Positions 46,991 to 59,366 of a DNA stretch of 64,000 bases are shown here, piece by piece. Source of the DNA: Platerodrilus igneus (Eukaryota > Arthropoda > Insecta > Coleoptera > Lycidae); contig JARFIW010000588.1 in NCBI GenBank assembly GCA_036346225.1, forward strand, positions 6,515,501 through 6,579,500. Reading direction: 5' to 3'. Under the pieces are notes generated by a model. That model did not search any database, was not told the origin of the DNA, and saw only the letters and a program-made list of their open reading frames with translations. Position 1 is the stretch's first letter. Every line of letters starts with the position of its first letter. The position numbers were made by a program, and so were the translations under genes.

Positions 46991-48395
46991 TAACTTTGTC
47001 TGTCTATGATATATTCATCTTTCGTCTGTAGCACCATATTTCAAAAGCTTCTATCTTTTTCTTGTCCGCTTCTTCTTGTCCACGCTTCACAGCCATACAG
47101 TACTAAGCTCCACACATATGTTTTAAGCAATCTTTTTCTTGTTTCTATGTTTGTTGTCTTTGAACACAGTAGTTGCTTTTTCTTGTTAAATGTAGCACGA
47201 CCTTCTGCTAATCTTTGTTTTATATCTTTTGTGTTTCTCCCATTTTGCGTTATTTGGCTTCCTAGGTAGCAGAAATCCTTATCCTCTTGTAAGTTCTTGT
47301 TATCTATTTGTATTCTTGTTTTTGAATTATTCTCCCCTCCTTTGCATTCTAGTACTTTAGTTTTATTTTTGTTAATTTTCGTACAGTATCTCTCTGTTAG
47401 AACCGTTTCCATTTCATTAAGAGCAGCTTTTAATTCTTTCTTGCTAGATGCTAATATCATCTGCAAATCTAAGCATATCAATTTTTTGTCCTTGCATAGT
47501 AATTTCAAATGCCTTCCTGCATTTAACAGTATTCATCGCCTCTTCAATGTACAAGTTAAAAATTAGGGGAGATAGGGCACATCCCTGTCTCACCTTTTTC
47601 CTAATGTTTACTTCTCTACATTCCTGCTCTAATTTTATTACCGCTGTTTGCTCTTTGTATAAGCTATGTACTATTCAATAACTCATTCCAATCTTTTTGA
47701 GTATTTCGATGATGTTACGTTTGAAATCTGTGGATATTTCGCCTGTCTTGTACATATAGCTTACAAGTTGAAAGAGACGTTCTGTTACTGCTTGTCCAGC
47801 GGCTTTTAGAGTTTCTGCTTGCATTTTATCTGTACCCGGCGCCTTACCATTTTTCAGATTTTTTAATGCTACTTTATACTCATCTCTAAGTATAGGATAT
47901 CCCAAGTCATCATTTTCGATATCTGATTCATATTCTAATGCTAGTTCATCTCCTGCATATAAATTCCCTATATATTCTTGCCATCTAACTACTTTCTCTA
48001 CATTTTCTATAATGATGTTTCCTCTCGCGTCCCTTATATTTTTTCCTATACGGTTTTATATTCCTAAAATTTATTCTAATTAGTTTGTATGCTTTGTTTT
48101 TTCTTTCCTATTTTCATCTTACTTTGTACCTCTTTGCACTTTCCATCAGTCCATTGTTCTTTAGATTTCCTGCATTTACGAATAATTTCCCATTTTATGG
48201 TTTTGTATCTCTATTTTCCTGTTTTGTCTGATTATTTTTGTATTTTCGTTTTTCTTCTATTAAATTCAGGATATTCTTTGTTATCATTGGATTTTTATTT
48301 TCTTTTTGTGTATACCCCAGAATATCTCTAACTGCCATGTCAAAGCTGGATTTAATGTTATTGATTTCTGTTTCTACTTCCTTAGTATGTTACAC
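46991..48395 (-). pseudogene. RTE-type LINE reverse transcriptase fragment
   Basis: Read on the minus strand from 48395: linker (TKNILNLIEEKRKYKN, then KEQWTDGK), LKNGKAPGTDKMQAETLK with QLVSYMYKTGEI, a stop near 47675, VRQGCALSPLIFNLYIEEAM, LRFADDISI with the catalytic Asp pair at about 47460, a frameshift, then KTKVLECKG, FCYLGSQITQNGRNTKDIKQ and LLKTYVWSLVLYGCEAWT. These motifs and their order fit RTE (BovB-like) elements. The endonuclease is missing: the copy is cut at 48395, next to repeat Z. Stops and frameshifts make it inactive. Confidence 0.8.
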
Positions 48396-48408
48396 TTCCG
48401 GGCATTTG

Positions 48409-48935
48409 TTATACCATTGCGCAATGGTTATAGTTTTACGCGGTATAATTCCCGCCATATTGTAACTGATACCGACCACGTTTTAAGGTTATGCAAACGC
48501 TTTTTAAGTCAATTTGCAAGCACAATTTAAATCAAAACATGTTATTTACGTGGTGGCATCTCCAAACTTAATCTCAGGGCACAACGGTAAATTGCAGGTT
48601 AAGTTCAGTTACTCATGTTGAATCAAATTACCATCCGTTCTTCCTTTTACTGCACTTGTAAGGGAATGACAGGATTAGGTAACAGGTACTATAAAAGGTA
48701 CAAGAACCTAAAAACCTCTTCCTAAAAAGAAAAGATACACACACCACTAAAGATAGTTGTTGCTTCGTCAAGGGCTTGTGGTTTAATGGCGTCTTTTAAC
48801 ACCACGCGCGCACTCCGCATCCTTTTGCGCAGACGCCGCTGTCAGGGACGACGGAAATTGGCGTACTCATTTAAAAATACGCGGCAATTTATTTACAAAT
48901 TAAATCTAACATGATACATGCCGGTTGGCATGTAA
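48409..48935. repeat. Repeat Z, copy 2
   Basis: Matches 28470-28985. Its outer ends read TGTTATACC and CATGTAACA, compatible with a TGTTA...TAACA pair as in some LTRs, but flanks gcatt and agtat are not a target duplication and copy 1 does not clearly share the left end. It keeps gcgcagacgc and the tgccggttggca palindrome. Non-coding. Confidence 0.55.
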
Positions 48936-51268
48936 CAAGTATCAGATATTTTTTCGATATCTTTCAACAATTCATTTGACTTTTTTTAAATCTTTCTTGA
49001 ATATCTTTATAACTATATTTATTACACTGATCGGTATAATGTTACGGGTTCGTTTTATCCCCTAATGTGATCAGTGACCTTTAAGGAAGGATTTCCTTAA
49101 AATGATGGAACGCAAATATCTTACGACTATGCTAGGGGTCTATTCCTTGGGCAGAGCTTATGAGGATTGGTCGTGGTTCTTTTTACAAAGCATTATTTTC
49201 TTACTAGGGCTAGATTCTTAACAAAACAGGGGTTTAAATAGGGCGCCACCAAGTCATTAACTTTAAACACAGGGTTTCCCTAAGGGGGACTTGGGCGTCC
49301 TTAGGGAGGAATACCGTATTAACTGCTAACGCAGAAGCTGTAAAGAAAATTTAATTATTTTCAAAAATGTGGACACAAGGGGTATTCTCTTGTTACCTCA
49401 TAAAAAAACAACAAAGATTAATCAGGCAACAATAATATGAGCACAGATTTTATGCTTCAAATTCTGAAAAGGCTATCAAAGCTTCTTGTTAAATTGGATT
49501 TACCACTTTACGCTTATTTAATCTTATACCTTGTTACTCTATTTCTGAACGTACTTGTTCAGAATAAAACAATTAATTAAAAGAATTAAATGTTGCTTCT
49601 TTAATTAAAATTGTTCCTTCATAATAATTGTAAATATAAAATTCATGTTTAAGAAAAGATAATACAAGTTTCATCTACTTATAAGGCAAGATTATATATT
49701 CAAAAAGAAATATTAAAAACTTTAAATGTTGCTTTCGTTACAAAAGTTTAACTTGAATTTATACCAGAAATATCAGATCTGTTTTTTCTGTTTACATATT
49801 TATAAAACTTTAACTACATTGTCTATTAATTCATCATTCAGAAATTATAAGTGAAATCAATAAGAACTTTTTAGGTTTGCCGAACTTCATAAAATTTAGT
49901 AACTGTGATTACACTGTACTAGTATTGACAATAAAAATTTACTAAGGTCTTTCGTAATTTGTTAAACGGATAAATGATAATAGGTGGTTACAAAGATATT
50001 TTTCGAAACAGCCTCGTATCAAAGATCACCAAATGTAGACATGATGTAAAAATAATTCTAATCTCTTACCTTGGCTCAGCAGGTGTTGTTTACATGTTGG
50101 CGTTACAGCATGTTAGGGCAGGTGTTAATACATACGTTTTTCAGAAAAACAAGTGACGTAAAATCCACATGTTCTACAGAACACGAACAGCTGCTTGATC
50201 CTTGGACCGGAACATACGAACTTCCATGCGTTTTTCTCATACGCACAAACTGGACCAACCAAACTCCAATACCAAACTTAGATGTTCTACTGTGTGTAGA
50301 TCTTGACCAAAAACTTCAAAAGTACCATTTCCATTCATGAATCGGACCATATAATTTCTACGTACTTTGTTGAACGTTTCCTTAAAATTCAAACTTATTG
50401 TTTTCTCGCATAACATTACATAAAATCCAACTATTCATCGTACGGTTGAAGGGCGTTTATCTTGAATCGATATTTTATCGCATAGTTGACGTGAATGAAC
50501 TACAACTACAACTTGATACTCGCAGGTGCGAAAATAGAATCCATATCCTCTTTAAATACAGTATACAGACTGCCTTATTTTTATAAAACCAGATAAGGCG
50601 TGTTCATTCTAACAAAAGAATATACGGCGGAGCCTTACAATTGATATACAAAACGACTTCTTAAAAGTTGAGAATTATCAAATAAAAATCTAATTGAAGA
50701 TTTTCTAACGAAGCGTTGAAAAACATGTTTTATCGTAACTTTTACGAAATTATTAAAGGAATATTTTAAGTGCTATGCTACGTGCATAGCCGTAGCCTAA
50801 AAAAACCTAACCAAAAAAGAAAGACTGTCCGGGCTCAGCCAGTGAGTGGGCGGGGTTTTTAGAAATACCCAAACAAAAGAACGGAGGACCTGAAATAAAA
50901 ATAAACCAAATACACTCGCACTCATTCAAATAAATTAACCACCGACATCTAGAAAACCTTATAATTAAAATTAAAGCAAAATACAAAAAGTATATACAGG
51001 AGTACATTAGTACTCCGAACACAGTACAAACAAAGCGAAAGGTTTACATGGCGAGCTGTCGTTTTTAGGGTCCTAACCCCTAAATTAATTAACCAACCAT
51101 TGCAAAAAGAAAGTTTCCCCGCTAAAAACAACAGCTCTAAAGCATTATCGTAAGCATAAAAAAAATCTGATACATAAAATATCTGAACACGGTAGTTTAC
51201 ATTTATTATTACTAAACTTTAGTATTTCAAGAAAAGTTACATTCAATAGTTGGTCTACATAATAATTT
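48936..51268. other. Unassigned intergenic stretch
   Basis: About 2.3 kb. 49020-49330 is richer in G+C (tttaaggaaggatttcctta palindrome near 49080; ccctaagggggacttgggcg near 49276) but has no exon or repeat partner I recognise. Frames of 60-89 codons at 49974-50586 overlap each other and resemble nothing known to me. No RNA gene seen. Confidence 0.4.
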
Positions 51269-51492
51269 AATCCGCACACAAAGCGGAGAAAGCGAAATAG
51301 TTTATCAAATTCCAAAAATGTGTATTTAAATTTTGTGGTGGTAAAACTGGGGTTTACCACAATTTTAACTTAATTTCATTCGCACACAACGAGGAGAAAG
51401 CAAAGTGGTTTATCAAATTCCAAAAAAAAATGTGTATTGAAATTTTGGTTGGGGTAAAACTGGGGTTTACCACAATTTTAACTCGCAAATAA
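51269..51492. repeat. Two tandem copies of a ~112-bp unit
   Basis: The unit (cgcacacaaagcggagaaag ... gtaaaactggggtttaccac ... aattttaact) occurs from about 51270 and again from about 51382, differing mainly by small indels in an A run. The ggtaaaactggggtttacc core is itself an inverted repeat. No gene. Confidence 0.7.
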
Positions 51493-52148
51493 TTTTTAGT
51501 CACATAGTTGTTGAAACGAGACAAAAACAAGTAGTAAAGAAAATGTGTATACGACCTTAGGGTTCTACTTGTCTTCTAACAAACAGGGGCGGCAGTCCCC
51601 CAGGGCCCATACATCACGTACATGGTGTTAGCACTTGCAGTACACCGACAGCAGTACATAGCAGCAGTAGGACCAAAGAAAATCCGACATTTCTAGCCGT
51701 CGCGAAACCTCACATGTTAGAATAACCAAACCATATTAAAATAAATTTGCGATAACAACCAGAAATAATTTTTAAGACCGCATTATCGTACACAACAAAA
51801 CGCGTTTTTTTAAAATACACCAGTTCGTTCATCTCCCGTGTATATCTCAACAGGTTGTTCGAAGCGTTACTATTCAACCTTCGTTGTATAGCGCAGGGCT
51901 TTATCGATCGATGTACTACAGGGAAAAACCACATATAACAAGCAATCTTGTCCTAACGAAGCGTCGTCTTTAAACACCTAAACGTAAATAGAATATTTTA
52001 TTGCAGTTTTATTGCCAATTAGCGAAATATTTGAACATGATTTTAATTAAACGGAATTTATCTAGATGAACAACTAAATTTGGAACGAAAATCATTTTTA
52101 GTATTATTTTTAAATAGTTGAAAATTTTTAGGACGCGGTATTGATTAA
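51493..52148. other. Unassigned spacer
   Basis: AT-rich except for 51540-51720, where cagcagtacatagcagcag-type short repeats occur. No supported gene. Confidence 0.4.
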
Positions 52149-52658
52149 AGCGTACTTTATATAGATAGATAGATTGATTTTTATTTATACCCATCCAATG
52201 ATGGTAAATATCATAGTATTAATATACTATAAAAATTACATTTAGTTTAAAATATAAAATTAACTAAAGTAGGGTAGTTTGTTATTTACAAATTTGTCAC
52301 TATAAAAGTGTACATAAATTAATTAATTAATTAATTAAGATATGAGTAGTTAAAAATATAAATATGTAGATATAATAAATAAAGCAAACTATTTTTGTTG
52401 ATAAAGATTGTGGTAGTATGTAAAATAATATATTATCCTTAATTAACTTAAATATAATAATATTAGTATAACATCAATTTAATATTATGAACTAATGTAG
52501 TTTAGTTTATTTTATTTGAATCAACAAATGATGGTAATAAAATATGTCTATATTTTATATAATATATAAAATGTATAGGACAGGTTGCATATATAAGTAT
52601 GTTTATAAGAAATAAGAAATAACTACAATAATTTAGGTGTATATACATATTCTATTTA

Positions 52659-55451
52659 TTATAATTTATCTTGTAAATATTCATTTACACTGTAGTAACA
52701 GCGTTCACGTAACAAGGCTAGTAAGGTCTGTTTAAATTTTAAAATTGTTTTTTGTGATTTTATATTTTCTGGTAGTTTATTATAGAAAGTTGGAGCTATA
52801 TATATGAAAGATTTTTGTATTAGGGTAGAAATCGGAGTAATTTTGTATATATCATCAGATTGTCTTGTGTTGTGTGAATGGAAGCTGTTTGAAATAGTGT
52901 ATTTATGTTTGTTTTTGAAGAATAAAATAAGTGTTTCATAAATGTACAAAGAATAAAAAGTAAGTATTTGTAATTTTTTAAATAATGGTCTGCAGTGTGC
53001 ATTATAAGGAGCTCGAGCGATAATACGAATTGCGTGCTTCTGTAGTTTAAATAATGAATTAGTATTTTCAATTGAAGCAGCACCCCAAAATGAAATTCCA
53101 TACCTTAATCGAGAGTCAAAAAATGCATAATATACTTTAATGGAGCATTCAATAGAGACTTCTTTGGCTATAGTTTTTATTGCATAGCATGCAGATGTTA
53201 ATTTTTTAGTAAGTATATAAATATGATCAGTCCAATTTAATTTACTGTCTAAGGTTAAACCTAAAAATTTAGTAGATTTAGTTACATTTAAATTTAGTTC
53301 ATGAGTAATGTCTTATAATGCATCCTTGTTTTTGAAAACCATGTAAGACGTTTTTGTAGAATTTATGGCAATTTTGTTTATCATGCACCATTCATGATAT
53401 GAAGTAATGTCAGAAATTATTTCATTTTTTAGACTTTGCTTTGTAGAAGTTTTCCAATTTAAACTTATGTCGTCAGCAAACAATGTGCAATTTGCAAATG
53501 TAATGGCAGATGGAAAATCATTGATATATAGTAGAAAAAGGATAGGGCCTAAAACTGAACCTTGTGGGACTCCTACTATCAGCTCTAAATTAGTAGATAG
53601 TTTTATTTTCTGATGAGATATTATTTTAACAGCTTGGGTTCTACCATTCAAATATGAGGAAAACCAATTGTTTGCAATTCCACGAATTCCATACATTTCC
53701 ATTTTATATAATAAGATTTTATGTACAACACAATCAAAGGCTTTGGTGAGATCAACAAAAGATGCAAATAATAATGTATCTTTTTGATTTAATGATTGGT
53801 ATATATTTTCAAGAAAGTTATACATTGCATCGGTAGTAGATTTTTTTGCTCAGAAACTAAACTGATTAGAGCTTATAATTTGATGTTTTTTACAAAAATT
53901 TAAGAGATGTATCTTAACTAATGTTTCTATGAGTTTAGAGAGTGTCGATAATAATGATATTGGTCGAAAGTTGTTTAATTCATATGTACCTCCTTTATGT
54001 ATTGGTATTACAATGGCATGTTTAAGACTTGTTGGAAATACACCCGATTCAAAGGATTCGTTAATTATTTCAGCTAATTGTTTTAAAACATTAAGTGGAA
54101 GAATTAGTAATGCTTTAACAGGAATGTTATCATAACCAGTTGAATACTTATTTTTTAAAGATTTAATTATCGAGCTAATTTCTGAATGATCAGTTGGATA
54201 AAACATAAAACTATTTTGATTACTCTTGATGTTTTCATTTTTATAAAATATTGAGTTTATAGAATTGTTTTTTATAAGGTTCGTAGTTGCAGTTATGAAA
54301 TGGAAATTTAATTCATCAGCAATGTTTTTGGTTGAGCAGTTTTCCATATGTATTTCGTTATTGTGAGTGATTTTACTATTAATTTTTTCATTAATTATTT
54401 TCCAAGTTTCTCTATATGTGTTTTTTGAGTTTATTATACGATTGGATAAAGATAATGATTTAGCTAATTTTATAGTGGTTTTAAAATTTTTTTTGTATTT
54501 GCTATAATATTGTCTAATAAATTTACAGTATGGGAAATGTTTTACAATTATATGTAGAATTCTTTTGTTTCGAGCCGATGTTCTTATTCCATTAGTTAGC
54601 CAATTTTTTTGTATTTTCTTACGTTTTATGTGTGGAAATGCTTTTTCATAAGCGTGTGTTATATTACTTATAAATGAGTCAAATTTACCGTTTAGGTCAA
54701 GTTTAGAATTGATATTAATTATATTGCATAGATTGACAAATTTATTTTGATTCTCTGTACTATATGAGCGCATGTACTGATAACCATGTATTCTATTAGT
54801 ATTGAAACCTAATTTACAATAAATCATTTCATGATCAGATAGGTCAGTACTTATTAAAGTAGTGTTTAAAATTAATGATGAGCTAATATTAGTTAGTATA
54901 TAATCAATCCGTGTACTTGTTGTAGGTGTAATTCTAGTGTCTTGTTTTATTTGCATTTTTAAGTTAAACATTTGAAGAAGTTGTTCTAAACGAGTAACAT
55001 CTTTGTGTAGAGAATTATTAAAGTTTATGTTGAAGTCGCCTGTTATAATGGTATTTTTTATGGTAATGTTTTGGAGTAATTGCTCAAATGAATTAAAGAA
55101 TATGTCTGCATTTCCTAATGGAGACCGATAAATGCATATGATGTGAAGTTTAAATTTACTAATGTAAATATGTGAAAATTCAAAATGAATTTCTACAGCT
55201 AAATGATTATATTTGAGAATTATTTGAAAATTTAGAGTGTTATTACAGTATATTGCAGTACCACCATGTTGGTGCTGTTCTCTATAGAATATACTGGCTA
55301 GTCTATAGTTTTGTAAAAGGATATACTCATTAGGTTTTAGCCAATGTTCAGTTATACAAATAACAGTTGGAAGTTGTAATTCATCCAAAACCAAAAATAA
55401 GCTGTCAGCCTTGTTTCGCAAACACTGGATATTACATAATACTAGAGACAT
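52659..55451 (-). pseudogene. CR1-type ORF2 (endonuclease and reverse transcriptase), two stops
   Basis: From ATG 55449-55451 the frame stays open over about 931 codons except for TGA at 53850-53852 and TAA at 53313-53315. The apurinic endonuclease comes first: NIQCLRNKAD, ITEHWLKP, IICIYRSP, IITGDFNIN, RIDYILTN, LSDHEMIY, with the GDFN and SDH active-site motifs intact. Reverse transcriptase follows: IPIHKGGTYELNNFRPISLL, FASFVDLTKAFDCV, GVPQGSVLGPILFLLYIND, CTLFADDISL with both catalytic Asp. The last part is KFLGLTLDSKLNW, YGISFWG and a C-terminal tail (SFHSHNTRQSDD). No frameshift is needed. Two point nonsense changes are enough to inactivate it. Confidence 0.88.
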
Positions 55452-55573
55452 TTCTGATATTTCAACAGGAGAATTACTTAATCTAATTGTATACTTTACT
55501 TTATGAGAAACCTTATTAATACTGTTTATAATATCATCTTTTTTTTTTATAAAGGTATTTTATAATTGTCTTA

Positions 55574-56587
55574 TTAGGAACGAAAGGAATTATTGTGATC
55601 ATTATTAGAATAAGGAATATTAGAAATAACTGAATGACTCAAGTTTAAGTTAGAAATTTTTGGAGTAGATGAAACAGGAATTGTTTTTGATGCAAATGAG
55701 ACAGGTGGTATTGTGGTTGTGTTAGAATTTAAGAATGGGAGGACTAGTGGAGTTGGAAGCTTATGTTTGGTTTTCGTAAGAAGAATTGAGTTGATCAAGG
55801 CATTAATCTTTTTTAGGAATAGTAATTTACCAGAATGATTGATGTGTAAGCCATGTCGGGTAAAGTTAATGTTAGTTAGTATTTCTAAAGGATCTATAAA
55901 GGTTGCATAAGATTTGAAAATAGAGTATAGTAGTAGATTGTTCTGGAAAATAATGTTGTTGTAATCAAAGGCATTATGCCAAAAAGGAGGAAGGATAATT
56001 ATAACATTTGTATGGGCCAGACAGTTTCTCAGTGTAGTAAGAAATTGTGTGCTAATAGTATTATTCATTAAGGCATTATTTGACCCCGCAAAAATAATCA
56101 CAAAGTCTTTATTTGAAAAACCTTTAGATAATAGGTCAATATCAGTAACAACTTGTTCAAACAATGCATTAGGTTTAATGAAGGCAGTAGTGTTAAAGTA
56201 TATGTTATTAAGTAGATTATGTAATAAATGACCACAATTACGCCCTTGGCTATCACTTAAGAATAAAATTTTTGATGCTAAATATGTGGAGGAAGATACT
56301 GATGGAGAGATTTCTGATGTAGGTGTAGAGTTTATGATAGTAGAACTTTTGGTATAGATTGGTGAGTATCCAAATAAGATGGAAAACCATTCATCAGAAA
56401 AAGTTTTATTAGTTTTATTATTCAAATTATGGGAAAGAGAATTGTTTACTGTAGCAACTTGAGTATCTGTTATAGTGCAAGTATTGATATTAGAATCAAC
56501 ATTGATATCTGTGAGAAGTTTCGGGGAAAAAGAATCGAAAACTAAGTCAGTTTGAGTACCAGTTGAATGAGAAGTAACTGAAATCAT
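55574..56587 (-). CDS. CR1-type ORF1 with SGNH esterase-like domain
   Basis: 337 codons, ATG 56585-56587, uninterrupted. After a low-complexity N-terminal 100 residues comes a GDSL/SGNH hydrolase-like fold: block I KILFLSDSQGRN (Ser113 as likely nucleophile), IIFAGSNNAL (GSNN, residues 168-171) and FTRHGLHIN (His248 as likely general base), then a Ser/Thr/Pro-rich tail. An esterase in ORF1 is known from the CR1 clade, where it is thought to help RNA-protein or membrane contacts. The reading frame is open for about 19 codons further upstream without another ATG, so the true N-terminus (often a zinc finger) may be lost. The 122-bp gap to ORF2 is AT-rich. Confidence 0.8.
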   Translation of the reverse strand: MISVTSHSTGTQTDLVFDSFSPKLLTDINVDSNINTCTITDTQVATVNNSLSHNLNNKTNKTFSDEWFSILFGYSPIYTKSSTIINSTPTSEISPSVSSSTYLASKILFLSDSQGRNCGHLLHNLLNNIYFNTTAFIKPNALFEQVVTDIDLLSKGFSNKDFVIIFAGSNNALMNNTISTQFLTTLRNCLAHTNVIIILPPFWHNAFDYNNIIFQNNLLLYSIFKSYATFIDPLEILTNINFTRHGLHINHSGKLLFLKKINALINSILLTKTKHKLPTPLVLPFLNSNTTTIPPVSFASKTIPVSSTPKISNLNLSHSVISNIPYSNNDHNNSFRS

Positions 56588-56700
56588 TTGTGAATTTGAA
56601 TTTAGGTTATCTACTAAAGTTTGAAGTGTAGCAATTTTAAATTAGAAACGAATAGTTTGGCTGATTTTTGTTAGAATTCAACGTAACAGCTATTTAAACA

Positions 56701-57119
56701 AATGTCCAAAAAATTATTAAATGAATTTATCAAAAGAATTATCCATACGAAGTTATTTATTAAATGTCATTTAAAGACGTCGTTAAAAAGACGTTATAAA
56801 AAAAGAAGAAGAAGAACGCTACAACAAAATTATTCAGTTTGTCTAATAACTTATTTTTTAATTCTTACCATCGTTAAAACCACAAAGCCTAGTGTTCAGC
56901 GCACTAGGGCTCTACTACCGCACAAAGCCAGACGCAAGTTACATGCTAGAGCTCTTATTATTTCCATGATGGTTCTCGACGAGAGCTCTAGCTAAAATGA
57001 GTGCAGATGCAATATGCACGAAACTGGAAAGCTGCTTGGCCTTGATAATATTAATACAAACATTCGGCGCCTGATGTTAGCAACCAAACTAGCATTTCTG
57101 TATGGCAGTTAGCACGCAT
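56701..57119. other. Unassigned spacer
   Basis: About 420 bp between two LINEs. It includes an aagaagaagaag run and two agagctct-type palindromes at 56950-56990. The 97-codon plus frame at 56702 is Lys/Arg-rich and unconvincing. Confidence 0.4.
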
Positions 57120-58447
57120 AATACCAATACTGGTATTTATTTATTTAAAAATGGTTTGCATGATATTAACGACTATACAAGAGTTTGTAAAACTAAAAAT
57201 TCGTTGATGTTCTGCAGTGGTAAAAAATGTGTTACATCTTTATCTTTTAGTTTCTCAAAGTCAACGTGCTTTTTTCCATTTCTTTTTTCAAGTTTTTAAA
57301 TTTAAGTGTGGCTTTTATAACTCCGACGTTGTGGTTAGTGTTTATATCTGCCTCTGGGTAGCTTCTAGTCTTTTACTTGATTCCTAAACCGTTGTCTAAC
57401 AAGAATGTAATCTATTTGATATCTTCCTATATCTCCTGGCATCTTCCACGTATATCGTCTTCTAGCATGATGCTGAAATAATGTGTTTGTGATGATTAAA
57501 TTGTTCTTGTCGCAAAATTCTACCAACCTATTTTCCCTGCTGTTTCTCGTTCCTAAACCCAATAAACCTACTACCGCTCCTTCCCTACCTTCACCTACCA
57601 CTGCATTAAAATATCCTGTAATTATTAAATTTTCATGTGTTTTTACGTATCTTAATATGTCTTCGATTTCTTTGTAGATCGCTTCTACCTCTTTGTCACT
57701 GTAGGTAGAGGTGAGCATGTTTACTGGTATTAGTACTGTTTTACCGGTATAGATTCTTATCTAACCATGAGTAATCTTTCGTTCTTTTGTAAGTAATTTT
57801 CTACACAGAGACCTATCTTTTTTCGCATAACTATCCGCACACCCAAATTTCCTTCCTTTGCTCCTGTACGAATTACCCGGAATCTCCACTCCAAAAATCC
57901 CCCGCCTCTGACCACCGAACTTCGCTAATCCCTACTATGTCTAGTGATAACCTATTCATTTTGATTTTTAGATTCTCTAGCTACCTACTTGCGTCATACT
58001 TCTAACATTCCACGTCCCGACTAGCAAAATGTTCCCGACACTTATTCTTAACTTTCCGATCGCATCCTCGGAAGTAGTCCTCTCCCGGAGATCCGAATGA
58101 GGGACTATTTTAACTCCGGAATCTTTTACCCCAGAGAATGCCATTATTTTATTATAATTTAGGTACGCTGTGTACTTGGGAGGTAATGTGGTGGTTTCCC
58201 GTTGCCTTCCACATTGCGGTAGCGTGTCTTAGACTGCCATACCGACCCCTATGGTCTCTGCCAATCTAAGTTCCGAAAGAACCGCTGCCCTCTTTCGGGG
58301 ACCTGTTTTAGTCTGGTTCCTCACTAACGACCCTACTACTTTGGTTGGATCTGTAGTTTGGCTGTTTAGCTCATTAGAACACGCAAGCCATTGCACCTGT
58401 TGTAGTAATTTATAACTTCGGCAAGGTGCAGGTCCATTCGAAATGGT
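57120..58447 (-). pseudogene. RTE-type LINE, 5' leader and endonuclease
   Basis: Second 5' part of the family seen at 29.1-30.2 kb, without the SINE. The nuclease reads LIITGYFNAVVGEGREGAVV (GDFN altered to GYFN), GLGTRNSRENRLVEFCDKNN, RRRYTWKMPGD and YQIDYILVRQRFRNQVKD at 57365-57718; the N-terminal part is in other frames up to about 58000. 58020-58447 is the 5' leader (tagtcctctcccggagatcc, actattttaactccggaatc). Inactive: no reverse transcriptase is attached and frameshifts are present. Confidence 0.75.
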
Positions 58448-58542
58448 TACATAGTATAATAAATAATAACCCGTAGCTCATTTAAAAGTGATTCCTTTAA
58501 AAGTTTGCCTGTACTAATTAGCAGTAAGTAGTTGATTTTATA

Positions 58543-59366
58543 AGTGCACTTGAAGGCAGGTACCAGTCTACCTCTCACCGCAGCTTGTAAGTTATAAAGC
58601 ACGGAATTAAAACGCGAGAAGTCAGAGTTATGTATAAAAGTGTATTAAAGTTTCTGGACTGCAATGAGCGTTGATAAATATGAATTAGGATCCATGGTCA
58701 GTTATAATAGAACAGAAATTAATAAATAAAAAATATAATTCTTTAAATTGATATTTATGAGTTAGTTTTGAATTTAAATTTTTTCTGTTCTCATTCTATG
58801 GTGAGACACTGCCTCACCTGCTTCACCGGGGAAACCGTCTCTGCCTGACTTAATAATAAACCCCTCATCCGGTGGTGTTTCTCTACACATATCCATTTTT
58901 CGAGTTGTTCCTTGAAACTTTTAAGTGTAAAAGAAGGCCGCGAACCAAAAAGATTAAAAAACACCGAACTAGTGTAATGTAATTACGTTAGAATTGCGTA
59001 ATGATAAACAGCATTAAATCACTGTCGTTAAAACAATCATAATAAAGTTCTGTCACTCACAATCTAATCGGAAATGTATAATCATACACTTGACTTTGAA
59101 TAAGGGTTTCACGTTTGTATTTGTTAAATATAATATAATTGCATTAGTAATGTTCAGCTGAAATTTAGCATTACGTAACTTCCTTAATAGACTAACAAAA
59201 AAGTACCGTATAAACGTGTAGTCTCAAGGTTAAACATGTTTTTATGTTGTGAATTCATAATCATATGCGATCTTGAAAAATAGTTTTTAAATTATATTAG
59301 TTACGGTTTAGTTATAACGACCGCTTACTTCGTTTGTGTTTATTAAAAAATTTCTGTTTTATAAAA
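58543..59366 (+). promoter_or_regulatory. 5' flank of EcKL gene C, shared with gene B
   Basis: Counterpart of 14598-15444; the duplicated block starts at agtgcacttgaaggcagg. It carries a small deletion relative to gene B and differs at the AG that could look like a splice acceptor in B. The final 200 bp are nearly unchanged, so the promoter of gene C should work much like that of gene B. Confidence 0.5.

Larger units (their letters stand above)
52149..56700 (-). mobile_element. CR1-type LINE, almost complete
   Basis: Minus-strand element with ORF1 (esterase-like), ORF2 (endonuclease and reverse transcriptase) and a roughly 500-bp AT-rich 3' UTR that contains ttaattaattaattaatta and two catc(c)aa(t/c)gatggtaa words, ending at a tagatagatagattgattt repeat near 52160-52180. 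A short tandem-repeat 3' end instead of poly(A) fits CR1-type LINEs. Only two in-frame stops interrupt ORF2, so this is one of the younger elements here. The 5' border near 56700 is approximate. Confidence 0.82.

Noticed and set aside
48409..48935. Repeat Z as a solo LTR
   Set aside because: TGTTA...TAACA ends exist in one copy only and the flanks (gcatt, agtat) do not match, so it is reported as an unclassified repeat.
49974..50586. Overlapping frames of 60-89 codons as exons of a host gene
   Set aside because: They overlap in different frames, have no splice-site support that I could defend, and match no family I recognise.
56702..56995. A 97-codon Lys/Arg-rich frame as a small basic protein gene
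   Set aside because: Its composition is produced by an aagaagaagaa run, there is no second line of evidence, and it lies between two dead LINEs.
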